A DNA stretch of 64,000 nucleotides from Labilibaculum manganireducens (GTDB lineage Bacteria > Bacteroidota > Bacteroidia > Bacteroidales > Marinifilaceae): positions 124,001 to 188,000 of the forward strand of contig NZ_MVDE01000002.1 of assembly GCF_002843385.1 (NCBI RefSeq), given 5' to 3'. Made by a program: the position numbers and the translations under genes. This document shows, one piece after another, positions 48,064-56,797 of this stretch. The first letter of the stretch is position 1, and each line of letters begins with the position of its first letter. A model generated the notes under the pieces. That model saw only the letters and a program-made list of their open reading frames with translations, was not told the DNA's origin and did not search any database.

Positions 48064-48540
48064 TTAATCTTGTTTTTCGTGCGGATGTTTACCCCGTTCT
48101 TTTATTTGTTTTAAAAGCATGTTTTGAAATTGCCTTTCGGTATGATAAAGAGTAAGGATTTTTTTTGCGGGGAGTATCTTTTTATATTTTAGATGGTATT
48201 CTTTTTGAAGCTTTGCTTCCTGCAATTTAAGCTCAATCAGTTCGTCACTAAGATCGCCTAACTCTTTATCAGATAATTCTGCAGACTTGTTGCGTAGTTT
48301 TCTGAAAAGAATTCTGCCTTGGTCTCTGTTTTCTTTTCTCTTTTTCTCCAATTCATTGTAAAGTGGCCAAAACACTTGAGCTTCATCAGGTGTTAATTCT
48401 AATTTCTGAGTAATGAAGGAGATTTTTTCAGCTGCAATTCGTTCACTCATCTGCTCATGCATATCATGTTCTCTTTCCTGTGCAATGCCTAAGTAACTAA
48501 AGCTAACAACAAGTGTTAATAGGATTAAAATTTGTTTCAT
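48064..48540 (-). CDS. Exported Spy/CpxP-like helical protein
   Basis: 158 residues. A signal peptide (about 1-20, ILILLTLVVSFSYLGIAQ) is followed by a highly charged helical domain. The segment LELTPDEAQVFWPLYNELEK resembles the LTxxQ motifs of the Spy/CpxP periplasmic chaperone and metal-sensor group, common beside ECF sigma genes in this phylum. The end is His/Lys-rich. Third gene of the sigma factor operon, 10 bp after the membrane protein. The exact ligand is not predictable. Confidence 0.7.
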   Translation of the reverse strand: MKQILILLTLVVSFSYLGIAQEREHDMHEQMSERIAAEKISFITQKLELTPDEAQVFWPLYNELEKKRKENRDQGRILFRKLRNKSAELSDKELGDLSDELIELKLQEAKLQKEYHLKYKKILPAKKILTLYHTERQFQNMLLKQIKERGKHPHEKQD

Positions 48541-48550
48541 GTCTGGCCTG

Positions 48551-48943
48551 TTATAAGTTTGCTAATAAAGATTCAGAATCAATGTCAAAATCCGAAAGGT
48601 ATTCAATTATTTCATCAGATGTAGCTTCAGAGCTTTCATCTGAGAACCAATTAAGTTCATCCAGACTTGTACTTTGAGTATCAACAGCCGTATTTTCTGT
48701 TTGCGAAAACTGTTGAATTTTGTAATCGGATGGAACAGAGTTGATCAGCACAATTTTGGCAATAAAAAGGATCCCAACGACACTGGCTGCCATCCAGAAG
48801 TATGGTTTTAATACTTGTATCAATCTTTTATTTGGATTTTCTTCCGTTATAATTCTTTCCTGAACCCGATCGCTTAGGTTTTCAAAGTAATCCTCAGGAA
48901 CTCTAAATGGTTGATCGCTTTTCATGTTCGACAGATTATTCAT
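48551..48943 (-). CDS. Single-pass membrane protein, putative anti-sigma factor
   Basis: 130 residues. A cytoplasmic N-terminus (about 1-45, with FRVPEDYFENLSDRVQERI, frequent in such Bacteroidota proteins) precedes one membrane segment (about 50-68) and a short acidic external domain ending in SDFDIDSESLLANL. Size, topology and position directly after an ECF sigma gene (45-bp gap) suggest an anti-sigma role. No zinc-binding ZAS motif is present, so this remains inference. Confidence 0.6.
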   Translation of the reverse strand: MNNLSNMKSDQPFRVPEDYFENLSDRVQERIITEENPNKRLIQVLKPYFWMAASVVGILFIAKIVLINSVPSDYKIQQFSQTENTAVDTQSTSLDELNWFSDESSEATSDEIIEYLSDFDIDSESLLANL

Positions 48944-48988
48944 GTTTTTTTATAGTATTTAGACTGTCTGAATAGTAATTGGTTTAAT

Positions 48989-49549
48989 TTACACTTCGTT
49001 TAGTTTCAAAAGAGATTCGATTTTTTTAACGGCATGATGATAAGAAGCTTTTAAGGCTCCGACTGAAGTTTCTAAAATTTCAGACATTTCATTATATTTT
49101 AAATCATCGAAATATTTCATATTAAATACCAAACGTTGTTTTTCCGGCAACTGCAGGATTGCTTTTTGCAATTCCAATTGAGCCTTGTTTCCATCAAAAT
49201 AAGGATCTGCCTCTAAGTTTGCTAAAAGTATATTTTCAACTTCGTTATTTGAGTATCCCAAATATTTTTTTTGCTTTTCTTTTATAAAAGTTAAGGCCTC
49301 ATTTGTAGCAATCCGAAACATCCAGGTAAATAACTGAGAGTCGGATCTGAAGTTTTGTAAACCTTTCCATATTTTCACAAAAGTATTTTGCAAAACGTCA
49401 TCAGAGTCGTCGTGCAAAAGAACAATTTTTCTGATTTGCCAATATAATCTTTCCTGGTATTTTTTCACCAAGAAGGAAAATGCCTGACTTTGTGTATTCT
49501 TATCACGAAAAAGTTCCAGTATTTCTTCGTCAGATTTGTGGTTCATCAA
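48989..49549 (-). CDS. ECF-type RNA polymerase sigma factor
   Basis: 186 residues. Sigma region 2 lies at about 24-95 (HDDSDDVLQNTFVKIWKGLQ, TWMFRIATNEALTFIKE) and region 4 at about 125-180 (LQLPEKQRLVFNMKYFDDLK, helix-turn-helix EILETSVGALKASYHHAVKK). No regions 1.1 or 3. First gene of an operon with the membrane and Spy-like proteins, an arrangement that suggests envelope-stress control. Confidence 0.93.
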   Translation of the reverse strand: MMNHKSDEEILELFRDKNTQSQAFSFLVKKYQERLYWQIRKIVLLHDDSDDVLQNTFVKIWKGLQNFRSDSQLFTWMFRIATNEALTFIKEKQKKYLGYSNNEVENILLANLEADPYFDGNKAQLELQKAILQLPEKQRLVFNMKYFDDLKYNEMSEILETSVGALKASYHHAVKKIESLLKLNEV

Positions 49550-49649
49550 TTTGCATTCAAGTAATGGATTTTAAAAATAGCTATTTCACATTTGTTATGC
49601 CTTAGGTAAGACTATTTTCTTTGCAAAAGGTTTAATTTGGGATAAAAAA

Positions 49650-49674
49650 ATCCGGAATCGAAAAGATCCCGGAT
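49650..49674 (-). terminator. Terminator after transketolase
   Basis: ATCCGGAATC (49650-49659), loop GAAAA, GATCCCGGAT (49665-49674); one mismatch in the stem. A U-run follows on the minus strand (A-run 49644-49650). Confidence 0.8.
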
Positions 49675-49695
49675 AATTTTTATTTGCATTGTATA

Positions 49696-51756
49696 TTATT
49701 TTTGAAGCAGAGCTAATACTTCTTTTACAACATTTTCTGCAGTGTAACCAAATTTTTCATCTAAAATATTTGCCGGAGCTGAATAACCAAAATGATCCAA
49801 TCCAATTGATTTACCAAGAGGGCCAACCAAACCAAGAAGAGTTACAGGTAAACCTGCAGTTAATCCAAGAACGGGAATTCCGGCAGGAATTACTTCGTTT
49901 TGATATGCTGCAGATTGAGTTCTGAATAATCCTTCTGAAGGAACAGATACAATTTGAACCTTTAATCCTTTTTCGGCACGTAAAATCTTAGCACCTTCAA
50001 CTAAAGTTGCTACTTCCGATCCACTTGCTAAAAGAACAACATCAGGAGTTGTTTCAGGTTTCTCAACAATGTAAGCACCTTTTTGAGCCTGAAGAGCTTC
50101 CTGGTAACGATTTTCTTTCGATGGAAGTTCTTTAATGTTCTGACGGGAAAGAATCAAAGCAGTAGGAGTTTTTGTGTTCTCCATTGCCATTTTCCAAGCC
50201 ACGGTGGTTTCATCAGCATCAGCAGGACGAAGAGCTAATAAACTCATTTGTCCGGAGTGATTTTTCAATTGCTCCAGTAAACGAATCTGAGCTTCCTGCT
50301 CAATTGGCTGATGAGTTGGGCCATCTTCTCCAACGCGGAATGCATCGTGAGTCCAGATATATTTTACCGGAACCTGCATTAAAGCCGCTAAACGAACTGC
50401 AGGTTTCATGTAATCAGAGAATACAAAGAAAGTTCCACAAGCAGCAATAACACCACCATGAAGAGCAATACCGTTACAGATAGAAGCCATAGTTAATTCG
50501 GCAACACCAGCCTGAAGGAATGCACCTGAGAAATCACCTTTAGCAAGAGCTTTGGTGTTTTTCAAGAAACCATCAGTTTTATCAGAGTTACTTAAATCAG
50601 CCGACGACACAATCATGTTTTCAACATTTTTAGCCAGTTCGGCCAAAACTACAGACGAAGCAGAACGAGTTGCATCACCTGATTTCTGAACAATTGCTTC
50701 GTAATCAAGTTCCGCAGCTTCGTTGCTGAAGAACTTCTCTAATTTGGCAGCCAATTCAGGATTTGCTTTTGCCCATTCAGCTTGTTCCGCTTTTTTTGCA
50801 GAAGCATATGCCTGTTTTTTCTTTAGAACTTCGGCGTAATACTCTTGAACTTCAGGGAAAATCCGGAATGGATTTTCTGGGTTTCCACCTAAGTTTTCAA
50901 TTGTTTTTTCGATTGAGGCACCAGCAGCACCTAATGGTTGTCCGTGAGTAGAAACCATATTTTCGAAGCTGCAGCCATCAATATCAACAGCACCTTTACC
51001 CATTAGGGTTTTTCCGATGATAAGAGTTGGTCTTTCGCTTTCGTTGTTAGCTGCTAATAAAGCTTCACGAATTGCTGCTGCATCGTTTCCTTTAATCGTA
51101 ATAACATTCCAGTTCCATGCTTCGTATTTTTTAGCAGTATCTTCAACTGTAACTTCTTCAACTTTAGTTGAAAGTTGGATGTTATTGGAATCATAGAACA
51201 TGATTAAATTGCTTAATCCTAAAGTACCTGCAATTCGACCAGCTCCCTGAGCAATTTCTTCCTGAATTCCACCATCAGAAATGAAAGTGTAAATTTTATG
51301 CGACATCCAGTCACCGAAACGGGCTGCTAAAAAACGCTCTGCAATTGCAGCACCAACAGCCATAGTATGACCTTGTCCTAAAGGACCGGAAGTGTTTTCA
51401 ACACCTCTTGCAACTTCAACTTCAGGATGACCAGGAGTTGGACTTCCCCATTGTCTGAAATTTGCAAGTTCTTCCATTGTATAATTTCCGATTAAGGAAA
51501 GAATGGAATACAACATTGGAGACATGTGACCTGGGTCAAGGAAAAATCGATCGCGATTGATCCAGTTCATATCTGTTGGGTCAAAATTTAAAAATTCAGA
51601 ATAAAGAACGTTGATAAAATCGGCTCCGCCCATAGCGCCACCCGGATGCCCGGATTTAGCTTTCTCTACCATTGCAGCAGATAGGATACGAACATTATTC
51701 GCAGCCATATCAGTTGCTGTCAGATCCACTTGGTTTTTCATTTCTTTTAGATCCAT
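49696..51756 (-). CDS. tkt: Transketolase
   Basis: 686 residues, full-length single-chain enzyme. Moves two-carbon ketol units in the pentose phosphate pathway with thiamine diphosphate. N-terminal domain: SGHPGGAMGGADF, DPGHMSPMLYS, GPLGQGHTMAVGAA, and the ThDP motif around SDGGIQEEIAQGAG with GSP-type loop. The middle pyrimidine domain has HDAFRVGEDGPTHQPIEQ, where the catalytic Glu and His lie. A -7 box is at 51812-51819. Own transcription unit. Confidence 0.96.
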   Translation of the reverse strand: MDLKEMKNQVDLTATDMAANNVRILSAAMVEKAKSGHPGGAMGGADFINVLYSEFLNFDPTDMNWINRDRFFLDPGHMSPMLYSILSLIGNYTMEELANFRQWGSPTPGHPEVEVARGVENTSGPLGQGHTMAVGAAIAERFLAARFGDWMSHKIYTFISDGGIQEEIAQGAGRIAGTLGLSNLIMFYDSNNIQLSTKVEEVTVEDTAKKYEAWNWNVITIKGNDAAAIREALLAANNESERPTLIIGKTLMGKGAVDIDGCSFENMVSTHGQPLGAAGASIEKTIENLGGNPENPFRIFPEVQEYYAEVLKKKQAYASAKKAEQAEWAKANPELAAKLEKFFSNEAAELDYEAIVQKSGDATRSASSVVLAELAKNVENMIVSSADLSNSDKTDGFLKNTKALAKGDFSGAFLQAGVAELTMASICNGIALHGGVIAACGTFFVFSDYMKPAVRLAALMQVPVKYIWTHDAFRVGEDGPTHQPIEQEAQIRLLEQLKNHSGQMSLLALRPADADETTVAWKMAMENTKTPTALILSRQNIKELPSKENRYQEALQAQKGAYIVEKPETTPDVVLLASGSEVATLVEGAKILRAEKGLKVQIVSVPSEGLFRTQSAAYQNEVIPAGIPVLGLTAGLPVTLLGLVGPLGKSIGLDHFGYSAPANILDEKFGYTAENVVKEVLALLQK

Positions 51757-51811
51757 TTTTGAAAATGAGATTTTAGATGATAAAAACTTGGTAAGGTTTT
51801 ATTAATGCATG

Positions 51812-51819
51812 CAAAGATA
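51812..51819 (-). promoter_or_regulatory. -7 element of the transketolase gene
   Basis: CAAAGATA is the reverse complement of TATCTTTG (TAnnTTTG match), 56 bp before the start codon. No clear TTG was found at the -33 position. Confidence 0.45.
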
Positions 51820-51911
51820 AACAAAAATGCCTTTTAGCATCATGTATATACTTAATAAAAGCTTTTAAATTGAGGTTTTTGCAATATTTAGAATATTGTA
51901 AATCAATATGA

Positions 51912-53288
51912 TTACAAGCGTACAGGTATTGATTTGCCGGATGTTATAACAAAACTTGCTTTTTTGGAGCTTTGCGACAGATAGGCGTTTTTGTTACGGA
52001 ATATGATATGATATATACCCGGTTGAAGAGTCAAAGTTTCCCGTAATGATTTTTCGGGGATGTTGTAAATCCATTCTAATTTGTTTCCTTTTTGAACAAA
52101 CATGCTGCACGGGCCGGTAGTTGGTTTAAATATTGTGACCAATCCTGGTTGTGGAATCGTAATTGAGGTTGTTTTGCTTTGATTAATTTCAACATCAGGA
52201 ATTAAAATCCGGGGAAGGCTTAAAACTTCCAAATTGTATTTGCCAGTCAGGTATTTAGTTACCTCATTGGGGGTTTGGATGTTAATAATTTCTGTGTTTT
52301 TTCGGATAAGAATTTGTAAATCTTTGTACATGGTTGTTCTCGGGCATTCAATTTTCAGCATTCCCTGAGGAGCATCAAATCCAATGGTTGTGTGCTTGCC
52401 GGCAATCAGTCTAATGCTGTCGCGATGCAATTCGGGTATGGTATGAATTGTAATATTATAAGTAAGCAGCGGATCTAAAAATAATGTATCAGGATTTCCT
52501 TTTGCATTCATGGTATGCATAAACTGATATCTTACTTTATCAGAAACAGAATTGTAAAATGTCATTGGAACATCAGTTTCTGTAGGGGAACCATTGGCAT
52601 CAATTAAATTTATTTGCGCCGAAGTTTTATTCAAAACCTGCGAGATAACATACTCGAGAGTTCCTCCGAAGCGTTCTTCTTTTTTTACTTCAAGATAATT
52701 TCCAATGCACTCAAAACTGCTTTTTAAATCAACATCCAAGCCAATTCCTATAATAAATGGTTTTAAGTAGATGCCTTTTTTTTGGAGTTCCAGAGAAACA
52801 GCACAAGGATCACCATCGCAGGCTTCAACACCGTCTGTAATAAGAATAATTACATTTCTGATATCGGAATTTACTTCCGGGAAATCGCTGGCGGCCAATT
52901 CTAAAGAATGGGCTATTGGTGTTGTTCCTTTAGGATCAATATATCGTAAAGTTTGTCTTATTTCTCCGGCATTACCCGGTTTAAAAGGTACTTCCAGTTT
53001 GGTATCATTACAATCCTGTGGAGGAACAACGCTTTGATGACCGTATACTCTTAAAGCCATCTCAACATTATCTTGATATTCAAGGCTGTCAATCATTTGA
53101 ATCAAAAATTTACGGGCTATATTTATTTTTTTTGATTCCTCCCAGTATCCATTCATGCTTTGAGAAGCATCGAAAATGAATAATATTCTTGTTTTTTCAG
53201 TTTTTTCAAGTGCCCCTTGAGCTATATTTAGTTTTGAACACAATAGCAGTAGTAAAAAGATTGAGAAGTATTTCAGATTTGATTTCAA
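51912..53288 (-). CDS. Exported von Willebrand factor A domain protein
   Basis: 458 residues. Signal peptide about 1-24 (FSIFLLLLLCSKLNIAQ; the Cys is not in a lipobox). The VWA domain covers about 33-215 with a complete MIDAS: DASQS (Asp40, Ser42, Ser44), the Thr in KGTTPIAHS and the Asp in LITDGVEACDGDPC. The C-terminal half is a series of beta-rich segments with no recognised family. Ligand or partner unknown; likely periplasmic or surface (inference). Separated from the upstream transglutaminase gene by 177 bp. Confidence 0.85.
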   Translation of the reverse strand: MKSNLKYFSIFLLLLLCSKLNIAQGALEKTEKTRILFIFDASQSMNGYWEESKKINIARKFLIQMIDSLEYQDNVEMALRVYGHQSVVPPQDCNDTKLEVPFKPGNAGEIRQTLRYIDPKGTTPIAHSLELAASDFPEVNSDIRNVIILITDGVEACDGDPCAVSLELQKKGIYLKPFIIGIGLDVDLKSSFECIGNYLEVKKEERFGGTLEYVISQVLNKTSAQINLIDANGSPTETDVPMTFYNSVSDKVRYQFMHTMNAKGNPDTLFLDPLLTYNITIHTIPELHRDSIRLIAGKHTTIGFDAPQGMLKIECPRTTMYKDLQILIRKNTEIINIQTPNEVTKYLTGKYNLEVLSLPRILIPDVEINQSKTTSITIPQPGLVTIFKPTTGPCSMFVQKGNKLEWIYNIPEKSLRETLTLQPGIYHIIFRNKNAYLSQSSKKASFVITSGKSIPVRL

Positions 53289-53465
53289 GAGCAGGGAGTT
53301 ATTTTGATTAGTAAGTAAAGATAGGGAATGTGTTAAAGAATTAAAATCGATAGTTCCTGTAATTTTAAATTTAATTAATGACAGGTGTATTATGGTTAAT
53401 TATCAATTGTTTCCGCATACAAATTTTGGCGCATATTGAAATTCGATGCAAAGGTTAATAGTTGC

Positions 53466-54509
53466 TTATTTGAGATGTTTAATATGCGGGTTTGCGGTAT
53501 TTATAAGCCTGTCAACTTTCGATAGTTCATCTTTAATTTGCAACAGCATAATTTGTGAGGAGATGTCAGAAGAGCATGTAAACAAATCAATTGCTAATTG
53601 CATTTTCTCTTTGGCTTTTATCAATCTAAAATAATTTAGAGTATCTATTTCACCATCGAAACTTATCATATTTCGGGCGTATCGATAATATTCGATAGCA
53701 AGATTGAATTTATTGTTTGGATTTGTTCTGTATATTTCCTGAGCTGTTTTCAATCTTTTCTTTGCGTCAGACAACAGTTTAAAATTTGATAAGGTGTCGG
53801 TATAGTTGTAATTGGCAGGGGCAGTCTTTAGATAGTTCTTTATTGATTCTTCTCCCGAATTAAATATTTGTAAGCTAATTGGAGTTTCTAAAAATTGCCA
53901 CATTGGAATAATTGGTAAATGGCTTAGGATAAATTCTTCAGGAGAAACCATAAAATACTCGTTTGTTTTGCTTTTAATTCCAGAATGATAGAGTATTGCA
54001 TTCGCCCAACTTAAATCAAAAAAACGCCATTCATTATTTATTTTAACAACATTCCACGAATGAGTAGCACGATCTTGCAGGGCTCCATTTTTAGTGATGT
54101 ATCCTCCAATGCTATAGGATTCAAATCCGGAATGAGTACAGAAAAATTCAAATAACTTAGAAAACCCTTCGCAAACCGCTTTCCTTTTCTGTAAAACACA
54201 AACCGGAGAAGAGCAATTGTTTGACCCCATATAAAACAACAGGTTCGGGTCGAATAGTAATTCTACCTGATCTTTATATTCTATATTAGAGATAATCCAT
54301 AGGTAAAAAGCCCGTATTTTGTCCTCATCACTTTTTGCGGGAGCAACTAAATAATCGTGCAATAAAACAATATTTCGGGATAAGCTGTCGGGTGTTTTTT
54401 TTACATGACGGTCAATACTTCCATATCTACCGAATGCTGGTTCCTGAGCCTGCACCAACTCAAGAGAAACCAATGTTAAAAAAATTAAGATTGCCAGTTT
54501 TTTATACAT
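53466..54509 (-). CDS. Exported transglutaminase-like protein
   Basis: 347 residues. Signal peptide about 1-21 (LAILIFLTLVSLELVQAQ). The transglutaminase/peptidase-like core lies at about 60-170 with a possible Cys-His-Asp triad: Cys113 in KAVCEGFSKLF, His150 in RATHSWNVV and Asp165 in WRFFDLSWA. The C-terminal 120 residues are helical and without a known domain. Such proteins act as cysteine peptidases or cross-linkers in the envelope. Substrate unknown. Confidence 0.85.
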   Translation of the reverse strand: MYKKLAILIFLTLVSLELVQAQEPAFGRYGSIDRHVKKTPDSLSRNIVLLHDYLVAPAKSDEDKIRAFYLWIISNIEYKDQVELLFDPNLLFYMGSNNCSSPVCVLQKRKAVCEGFSKLFEFFCTHSGFESYSIGGYITKNGALQDRATHSWNVVKINNEWRFFDLSWANAILYHSGIKSKTNEYFMVSPEEFILSHLPIIPMWQFLETPISLQIFNSGEESIKNYLKTAPANYNYTDTLSNFKLLSDAKKRLKTAQEIYRTNPNNKFNLAIEYYRYARNMISFDGEIDTLNYFRLIKAKEKMQLAIDLFTCSSDISSQIMLLQIKDELSKVDRLINTANPHIKHLK

Positions 54510-54605
54510 AGTAAAACGCGCTATGCTTAAAGCTAATGAAAATATAGATAGCCTATTTGCTGATTTTCATCCTTTAACATTTATTTAGGAGATAAAAGTT
54601 TAAAA

Positions 54606-54636
54606 TTGGCACAACGAAAATTAAAATGTACTTTTG
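54606..54636 (+). promoter_or_regulatory. Promoter of ychF
   Basis: TTG at 54606-54608 and TACTTTTG at 54629-54636 with a 20-base spacer match the -33/-7 consensus. About 50 bp before the ychF ATG. Confidence 0.7.
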
Positions 54637-54688
54637 CACAGATTTTTAAAAATTGAATAGTAGCAAATCATATAATATATAAATAGCC

Positions 54689-55789
54689 ATGGCTTTACAG
54701 TGTGGAATTGTAGGATTACCAAATGTAGGAAAATCCACCTTATTTAATTGTTTGTCGAATGCAAAAGCACAATCGGCAAATTTTCCTTTTTGTACCATTG
54801 AACCTAATGTTGGTGTAATTACTATACCTGATGAACGTTTAATCAGATTAACTGAATTGGTAAATCCGCAAAGAGTTCAGCCTTCGGTAATGGAAATTGT
54901 TGATATTGCTGGTTTGGTAAAAGGAGCAAGTAAAGGAGAAGGTTTAGGAAATAAATTTCTTTCAAACATACGTGAGACGAATGCGATTATACATGTTTTA
55001 CGTTGTTTCGAAGATGACAATATTGTTCATGTTGATGGTTCTGTAAATCCTATCCGGGATAAAGAAACCATTGATATTGAATTGCAGTTGAAGGATTTGG
55101 AAACTGTTGAAGCAAGATTGCAAAAGGCGGCAAAATTGGCGAAAATTGGAAAAAATCCTGATGCGGTTCGTTTAACTGAGGTATTGGGAAGATATAAGGA
55201 AGCTTTAGAACAAGGAAAGTCTGGGCGCGTGGTTGAATTGAGCGAGGCTGATGAGAAAGTAGCAGGGGATCTTCATTTACTAACTACAAAACCTATTTTA
55301 TACGTTTGTAATGTTGATGAAGCATCTGTAGTGAATGGCAATGTTCATGTTGATGCGGTTCGGGAAGCGGTTAAAGATGAAAATGCAGAGGTAATTGTTG
55401 TTGGTGCCGGTATCGAAGCTGATATTGCAGAACTGGAAACTTACGAAGAGAAACAAATGTTTTTGGAAGACTTAGGTCTAAAGGAACCAGGCGTTAATAA
55501 ATTAATTAAAGCAGCATTTAGATTGCTTAATCTTGAAACTTATTTCACTGCAGGTGTAAAAGAGGTAAGATCATGGACCTATCCTAAAGGAGCGAAAGCA
55601 CCTCAGGCAGCTGGTGTTATTCATACCGATTTTGAAAAAGGATTTATCCGTGCTGAGGTAATTAAATTCGAAGATTTTTCAACTTTAGGTTCAGAAGCAG
55701 CTTGTAAGGAAGCTGGTAAAATGAACGTGGAAGGAAAAGAATATGTAGTTCAGGATGGTGATATTATGCACTTCCGATTCAACGTATAA
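54689..55789 (+). CDS. ychF: Obg-family ATPase YchF (OLA1)
   Basis: 366 residues. P-loop [28 protein letters not shown] (G3 with glycine-rich motif), coiled-coil insertion about 130-195, and a TGS domain at the C-terminus ending [16 protein letters not shown]. The NKxD motif is replaced by a CNVDE element, which shifts specificity to ATP in this family. Associates with ribosomes and is linked to oxidative stress. Own promoter and terminator. Confidence 0.97.
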   Translation: MALQCGIVGLPNVGKSTLFNCLSNAKAQSANFPFCTIEPNVGVITIPDERLIRLTELVNPQRVQPSVMEIVDIAGLVKGASKGEGLGNKFLSNIRETNAIIHVLRCFEDDNIVHVDGSVNPIRDKETIDIELQLKDLETVEARLQKAAKLAKIGKNPDAVRLTEVLGRYKEALEQGKSGRVVELSEADEKVAGDLHLLTTKPILYVCNVDEASVVNGNVHVDAVREAVKDENAEVIVVGAGIEADIAELETYEEKQMFLEDLGLKEPGVNKLIKAAFRLLNLETYFTAGVKEVRSWTYPKGAKAPQAAGVIHTDFEKGFIRAEVIKFEDFSTLGSEAACKEAGKMNVEGKEYVVQDGDIMHFRFNV

Positions 55790-55811
55790 TTGAATTTTCT
55801 ATTGATACATG

Positions 55812-55838
55812 AATGGCTGTTCAGTTTGAACGGTCATT
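55812..55838 (+). terminator. Terminator after ychF
   Basis: AATGGCTGTTCA (55812-55823) and TGAACGGTCATT (55827-55838) pair with two G-U wobbles and a 3-base loop, followed by eight T residues. Confidence 0.75.
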
Positions 55839-55871
55839 TTTTTTTGCATTATTTATCTACATCAAGATTAG

Positions 55872-55879
55872 TATCTTTG
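55872..55879 (+). promoter_or_regulatory. -7 element of crcB
   Basis: TATCTTTG is a full TAnnTTTG match, 62 bp before the crcB ATG. The nearest TTG is too far (25 bases) for a good -33 element. No fluoride riboswitch structure was recognised in the short leader. Confidence 0.45.
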
Positions 55880-55940
55880 TCATCGGGAATGATTTTGAAT
55901 AGCCCATTACTAATTATTCATTATATAATTTTAATATCGC

Positions 55941-56318
55941 ATGTTTCGTACAGTTTTATTGGTAGGAATAGGAGGATTTTTAGGAAGTGTCTCCCGGTTT
56001 TTGATAGGACAAGGTCTTCATCGTTATTTTGACACTATTTTTCCAATAGGAACCATGACGGTAAATATTGTAGGCAGCTTTATAATAGGAGTGATATATT
56101 CCATGGCGGAGCGGGGTAATTTGGTGAGTCCGGAAATGAGGATGTTTCTGGCTGTAGGATTTTGCGGTGGTTTTACGACTTTTTCATCTTTTGCATTCGA
56201 TAATCTTAATCTTTTAAAAGACAGTGGATTTTTGTATCTTTCAGTATATGTGGCCGGAAGTGTATTTCTGGGATTACTGGCAGTTTACTTTGGCACACAA
56301 ATTCATAAATTATTTTAA
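55941..56318 (+). CDS. crcB: Fluoride channel/exporter CrcB (Fluc)
   Basis: 125 residues with four membrane helices, acting as a dual-topology dimer. Family motifs: GGFLGSVSRFLIGQGL (about 9-24), FPIGTMTVNIVGSFIIG with the conserved Asn, and GFCGGFTTFSSFAFDN with the central Phe residues. Followed after 12 bp by a DUF190 gene, a frequent pairing in fluoride-resistance loci. Confidence 0.93.
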   Translation: MFRTVLLVGIGGFLGSVSRFLIGQGLHRYFDTIFPIGTMTVNIVGSFIIGVIYSMAERGNLVSPEMRMFLAVGFCGGFTTFSSFAFDNLNLLKDSGFLYLSVYVAGSVFLGLLAVYFGTQIHKLF

Positions 56319-56330
56319 ACGTAAATTGAT

Positions 56331-56681
56331 ATGAAACTGAAAGGCAAGGCCAAGTTACTTCGCGTATTTGTTGGTGAAGCCGATCGGGTTTATCAAAGAC
56401 CTCTTTATGAGGCAATTGTTTACGGAGCAAAAAGATATGGTTTGGCAGGAGCAACAGTTCACCGGGGAATCATGTCTTATGGAGCAAATTCACGAGTTCA
56501 TTCTTCAAAAATATTTACTTTGTCAGATGATTTGCCAATCATTATAGAATTGGTCGATTCTGAAGAAAAGGTGAATGGCTACCTTCACATTCTTGAATTA
56601 CTAATTGAAAAATCGGGTGGAGGAGGAATGATTACGATGGAACAAGTTGACGTAATCAGATATCAGCCTCAGAAAAAATAA
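56331..56681 (+). CDS. DUF190 domain-containing protein
   Basis: 116 residues, soluble, with the ferredoxin-like DUF190 pattern: LLRVFVGEADRVYQRPLYEA, then AGATVHRGIMSYGANSRVHS. The family is often encoded next to crcB and may bind a regulator ligand, though no function is established. Co-transcribed with crcB. Confidence 0.88.
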   Translation: MKLKGKAKLLRVFVGEADRVYQRPLYEAIVYGAKRYGLAGATVHRGIMSYGANSRVHSSKIFTLSDDLPIIIELVDSEEKVNGYLHILELLIEKSGGGGMITMEQVDVIRYQPQKK

Positions 56682-56797
56682 TTGTTTTGATATTTGAATT
56701 TCCAAATGTTAAAGATCCTGTAATATCAAAATCTATTCCTGTTTAATCAATTCGAATCCATTATATTTGTGGCGAATAGTTAATAACCACAACGAGA

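Noticed and set aside
55790-55940. Fluoride riboswitch before crcB
   Set aside because: The gap holds the ychF terminator and a -7 box; no pseudoknot-like conserved core could be identified.
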